From the NCBI GenBank assembly GCA_031271125.1, contig JAISWH010000183.1:1-35190 (forward strand): DNA of 35,190 nt. The letters run 5' to 3'. Shown here piece after piece: positions 34,118-35,190 of the stretch. Source of the DNA: Dysgonamonadaceae bacterium. GTDB lineage: Bacteria; Bacteroidota; Bacteroidia; Bacteroidales; Azobacteroidaceae. The notes beneath the pieces were generated by a model. The model made no database searches, was not told the DNA's origin, and was given only the letters and a program-made list of their open reading frames with translations. Both the position numbers and the translations under genes were made by a program. How positions within the stretch are numbered: position 1 is the stretch's first letter; every line of letters starts with the position of its first letter.

Positions 34118-34741
34118 TCATATTCCCTCCAATATTTTCAATTTTTCGCTGATTTCTTCGCTGTCAGGCAATAATTTATGATAACTTTCAGGCAAAACCG
34201 CTGAAGTGGTATAAGTTGCCACGCCGATTGGCGCCGTGCTTGTTTTCAGCGAATATTCCACTATTGTGCGGTTTTTCTCTTTGCAAATAATGATACCGAT
34301 TGCGTCATTTTCGTTGGGCAGTTTCATTTTATCGTTTAAAACAGACAGATAAAATTCCATTTTTCCCTTGTATTCGGGTAAGAATTCGCCGATTTTCAAC
34401 TCCACTGCTACCAGACATTGCAGTTGCCTGTGATACAGCAACAAATCAATAAAATACTCTTTGTCGGCAACTTCAATGCGAAACTGATTACCCACGAAAG
34501 TGAAAAATCCGCCCATCTCGAGCAAAAAACGTCTAATGTTATTTACCAAAGTGGTTTCGAGTTCGTTTTCCGAATGTTCGTTTTCAAGTCCTAACAGTGA
34601 AAAGTTATATTCGTCTTTCATTGCTTCGTACTGCGACTGCCGAATCTTTTGCATGATTTCGGAAATAAATTTGGTTTGTATTTCAGCCGTGTTATCCGTG
34701 CAGATTCTGTTTCCCGTTTCTTTTACTAAATCGTTGTTCAT
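34118..34741 (-). CDS. YhcG-type PDDEXK nuclease, internally deleted
   Basis: The 207-aa protein matches the C-terminal DUF1016 (YhcG) nuclease domain: FTFVGNQFRIEV, YFIDLLLYHRQLQCLVAVELK with D99 and the E114-x-K116 catalytic pair, EYKGKMEFYLSVLND and IGIIICKEKN. The first 40 residues (EIMQKIRQSQYEAM) match the N-terminal start of full-length family members, which run to about 340-370 aa. About 130 residues of the N-terminal helical domain are missing at around residue 42, joined in frame to DEYNFSLLGL. The nuclease core looks intact. Full-length homologues have been connected with restriction-type systems and DNA repair. Its ATG starts one base after the metallo-beta-lactamase stop, so translation is coupled. 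Confidence 0.8.
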   Translation of the reverse strand: MNNDLVKETGNRICTDNTAEIQTKFISEIMQKIRQSQYEAMKDEYNFSLLGLENEHSENELETTLVNNIRRFLLEMGGFFTFVGNQFRIEVADKEYFIDLLLYHRQLQCLVAVELKIGEFLPEYKGKMEFYLSVLNDKMKLPNENDAIGIIICKEKNRTIVEYSLKTSTAPIGVATYTTSAVLPESYHKLLPDSEEISEKLKILEGI

Positions 34742-34742
34742 A

Positions 34743-35190
34743 TCAATTTAATTTGTTGTATTGTAATAATAGTATTTTCGTATGTTCCAATAATTCTTTT
34801 CCGCCGACTTGCCCGTGTCCCGGAATGATGATTTCCGCATCGGGGAATTTCGCTATCACCTTTTGAATGGTCGGAAGCCATTCTTCCATTTTTGCATCCG
34901 AAAGATTGCCAAGCCCTTTGGAATGAATGTCCTTTACCATACATCCGCCAAACAGGATTTTTTCGGAAGGAATCCATACTGCGATATTATCCGCCGAATG
35001 TCCGCCGCCAAGATAGTAGCAGATTGCTTCCAATCCGTTCAAATTCAACTGTAAGGAATCAATAAAACCATGCTGAGGAACAGGTTTGCCATGTTCTTTT
35101 GCCAATTCTATCGTTAGTTGATTGGCGTAAGACTTTATGCCTGTTGAATGAAGATACTGTAATCCGCCCAGACAATCCTCATGCCAATGA
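34743..35190 (-). CDS. Subclass B1 metallo-beta-lactamase, CfiA-like (5' end outside the window)
   Basis: The visible part is 149 codons from HWHEDCLGGLQYL at the window edge to stop 34743-34745. All six zinc ligands of subclass B1 are present: H-x-H-x-D in HWHED, His in GGGHSADNIAVW, Cys in ILFGGCMVKD and His in IIPGHGQVGG. The stretch with KSYANQLTIELAKE and CYYLGGGH is very close to CfiA/CcrA of Bacteroides fragilis as I recall it. Such enzymes hydrolyse most beta-lactams including carbapenems in the periplasm. About 95-100 N-terminal residues, including the signal peptide, lie outside. The gene leads directly into the YhcG-type nuclease. Intact activity and expression cannot be judged from this part. 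Confidence 0.9.
   Translation of the reverse strand, partial: HWHEDCLGGLQYLHSTGIKSYANQLTIELAKEHGKPVPQHGFIDSLQLNLNGLEAICYYLGGGHSADNIAVWIPSEKILFGGCMVKDIHSKGLGNLSDAKMEEWLPTIQKVIAKFPDAEIIIPGHGQVGGKELLEHTKILLLQYNKLN

Noticed and set aside
1-35190. tRNA, rRNA or CRISPR loci
   Set aside because: No cloverleaf with a matching CCA/TTCGA pattern, no rRNA-like sequence and no repeat-spacer array were noticed on either strand; a covariance-model scan was not possible.

Overview
The window looks like a Bacteroidales chromosome (phylum Bacteroidota). The evidence is moderate-to-low GC, many TAnnTTTG (-7) promoter elements with few Shine-Dalgarno sites, an exbB-exbD-tonB set, a mutL / OstA-like / SurA / PpiC block typical of the order, a FISUMP-domain surface protein, a T9SS-like sorting tail and a CfiA-like subclass B1 metallo-beta-lactamase. 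The genus cannot be named from sequence alone.

Layout. (1) 1-2200 is a worn accessory junction. It holds the frameshifted 3' end of a gene with DUF4116-like repeats, a strong terminator, a PIN toxin/antitoxin pair, the stump of a tyrosine integrase interrupted at a hairpin, and a methyltransferase relic with an internal deletion. (2) 2233-16402 is a surface-polysaccharide locus. It has a gtrB-like flippase-linked glucosyltransferase and a GtrII-type membrane glucosyltransferase, an opposing GT39-like membrane enzyme, a GT23-like fucosyltransferase, then a tight operon (FdtB-like aminotransferase, GT2, methyltransferase, Wzy-like membrane protein, three GT4 enzymes). A DJ-1 protein and a DPM1-like GT2 on the minus strand close it. 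No flippase (wzx), initiating transferase or nucleotide-sugar synthesis partners are visible. (3) 16556-22763 is housekeeping: tonB/exbD/exbB (minus) diverge from CBS protein/nadK/SDR (plus), followed by metG (minus), which lacks the usual C-terminal tRNA-binding domain. (4) 22879-23800 holds a decayed secreted-protein 3' end and a perfect 17-bp hairpin. (5) 23806-31154 (minus) is an envelope-biogenesis operon: two parvulin-family genes, surA, an OstA/LptA-like gene and mutL. (6) 31155-31858 is non-coding and contains a 389-bp MITE-like element with 29-bp inverted ends that are themselves hairpins, a Fur-family-like 12-1-12 palindrome and a promoter with an adjacent palindrome. (7) 31859-33217 is a secreted Big2/FISUMP protein with a classic terminator; 33308-33496 shows no feature I can support. 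(8) 33497-35190 (minus) is a B1 metallo-beta-lactamase cut by the window edge, then an internally deleted YhcG-type PDDEXK nuclease and a DUF2867 protein.

How it fits together. The window alternates between core envelope functions (outer-membrane protein folding, LPS transport, TonB energy, NAD kinase) and variable surface or accessory modules. A recurring theme is rearrangement: internal deletions or missing domains in four proteins, a 56-bp direct repeat bracketing gtrB and the 5' half of gtrII, a duplicated promoter module, and several hairpin repeats sitting exactly at gene ends or break points. The strongest leads are the 56-bp repeat, the MITE-like element with its operator-like palindrome, and the metallo-beta-lactamase neighbourhood.
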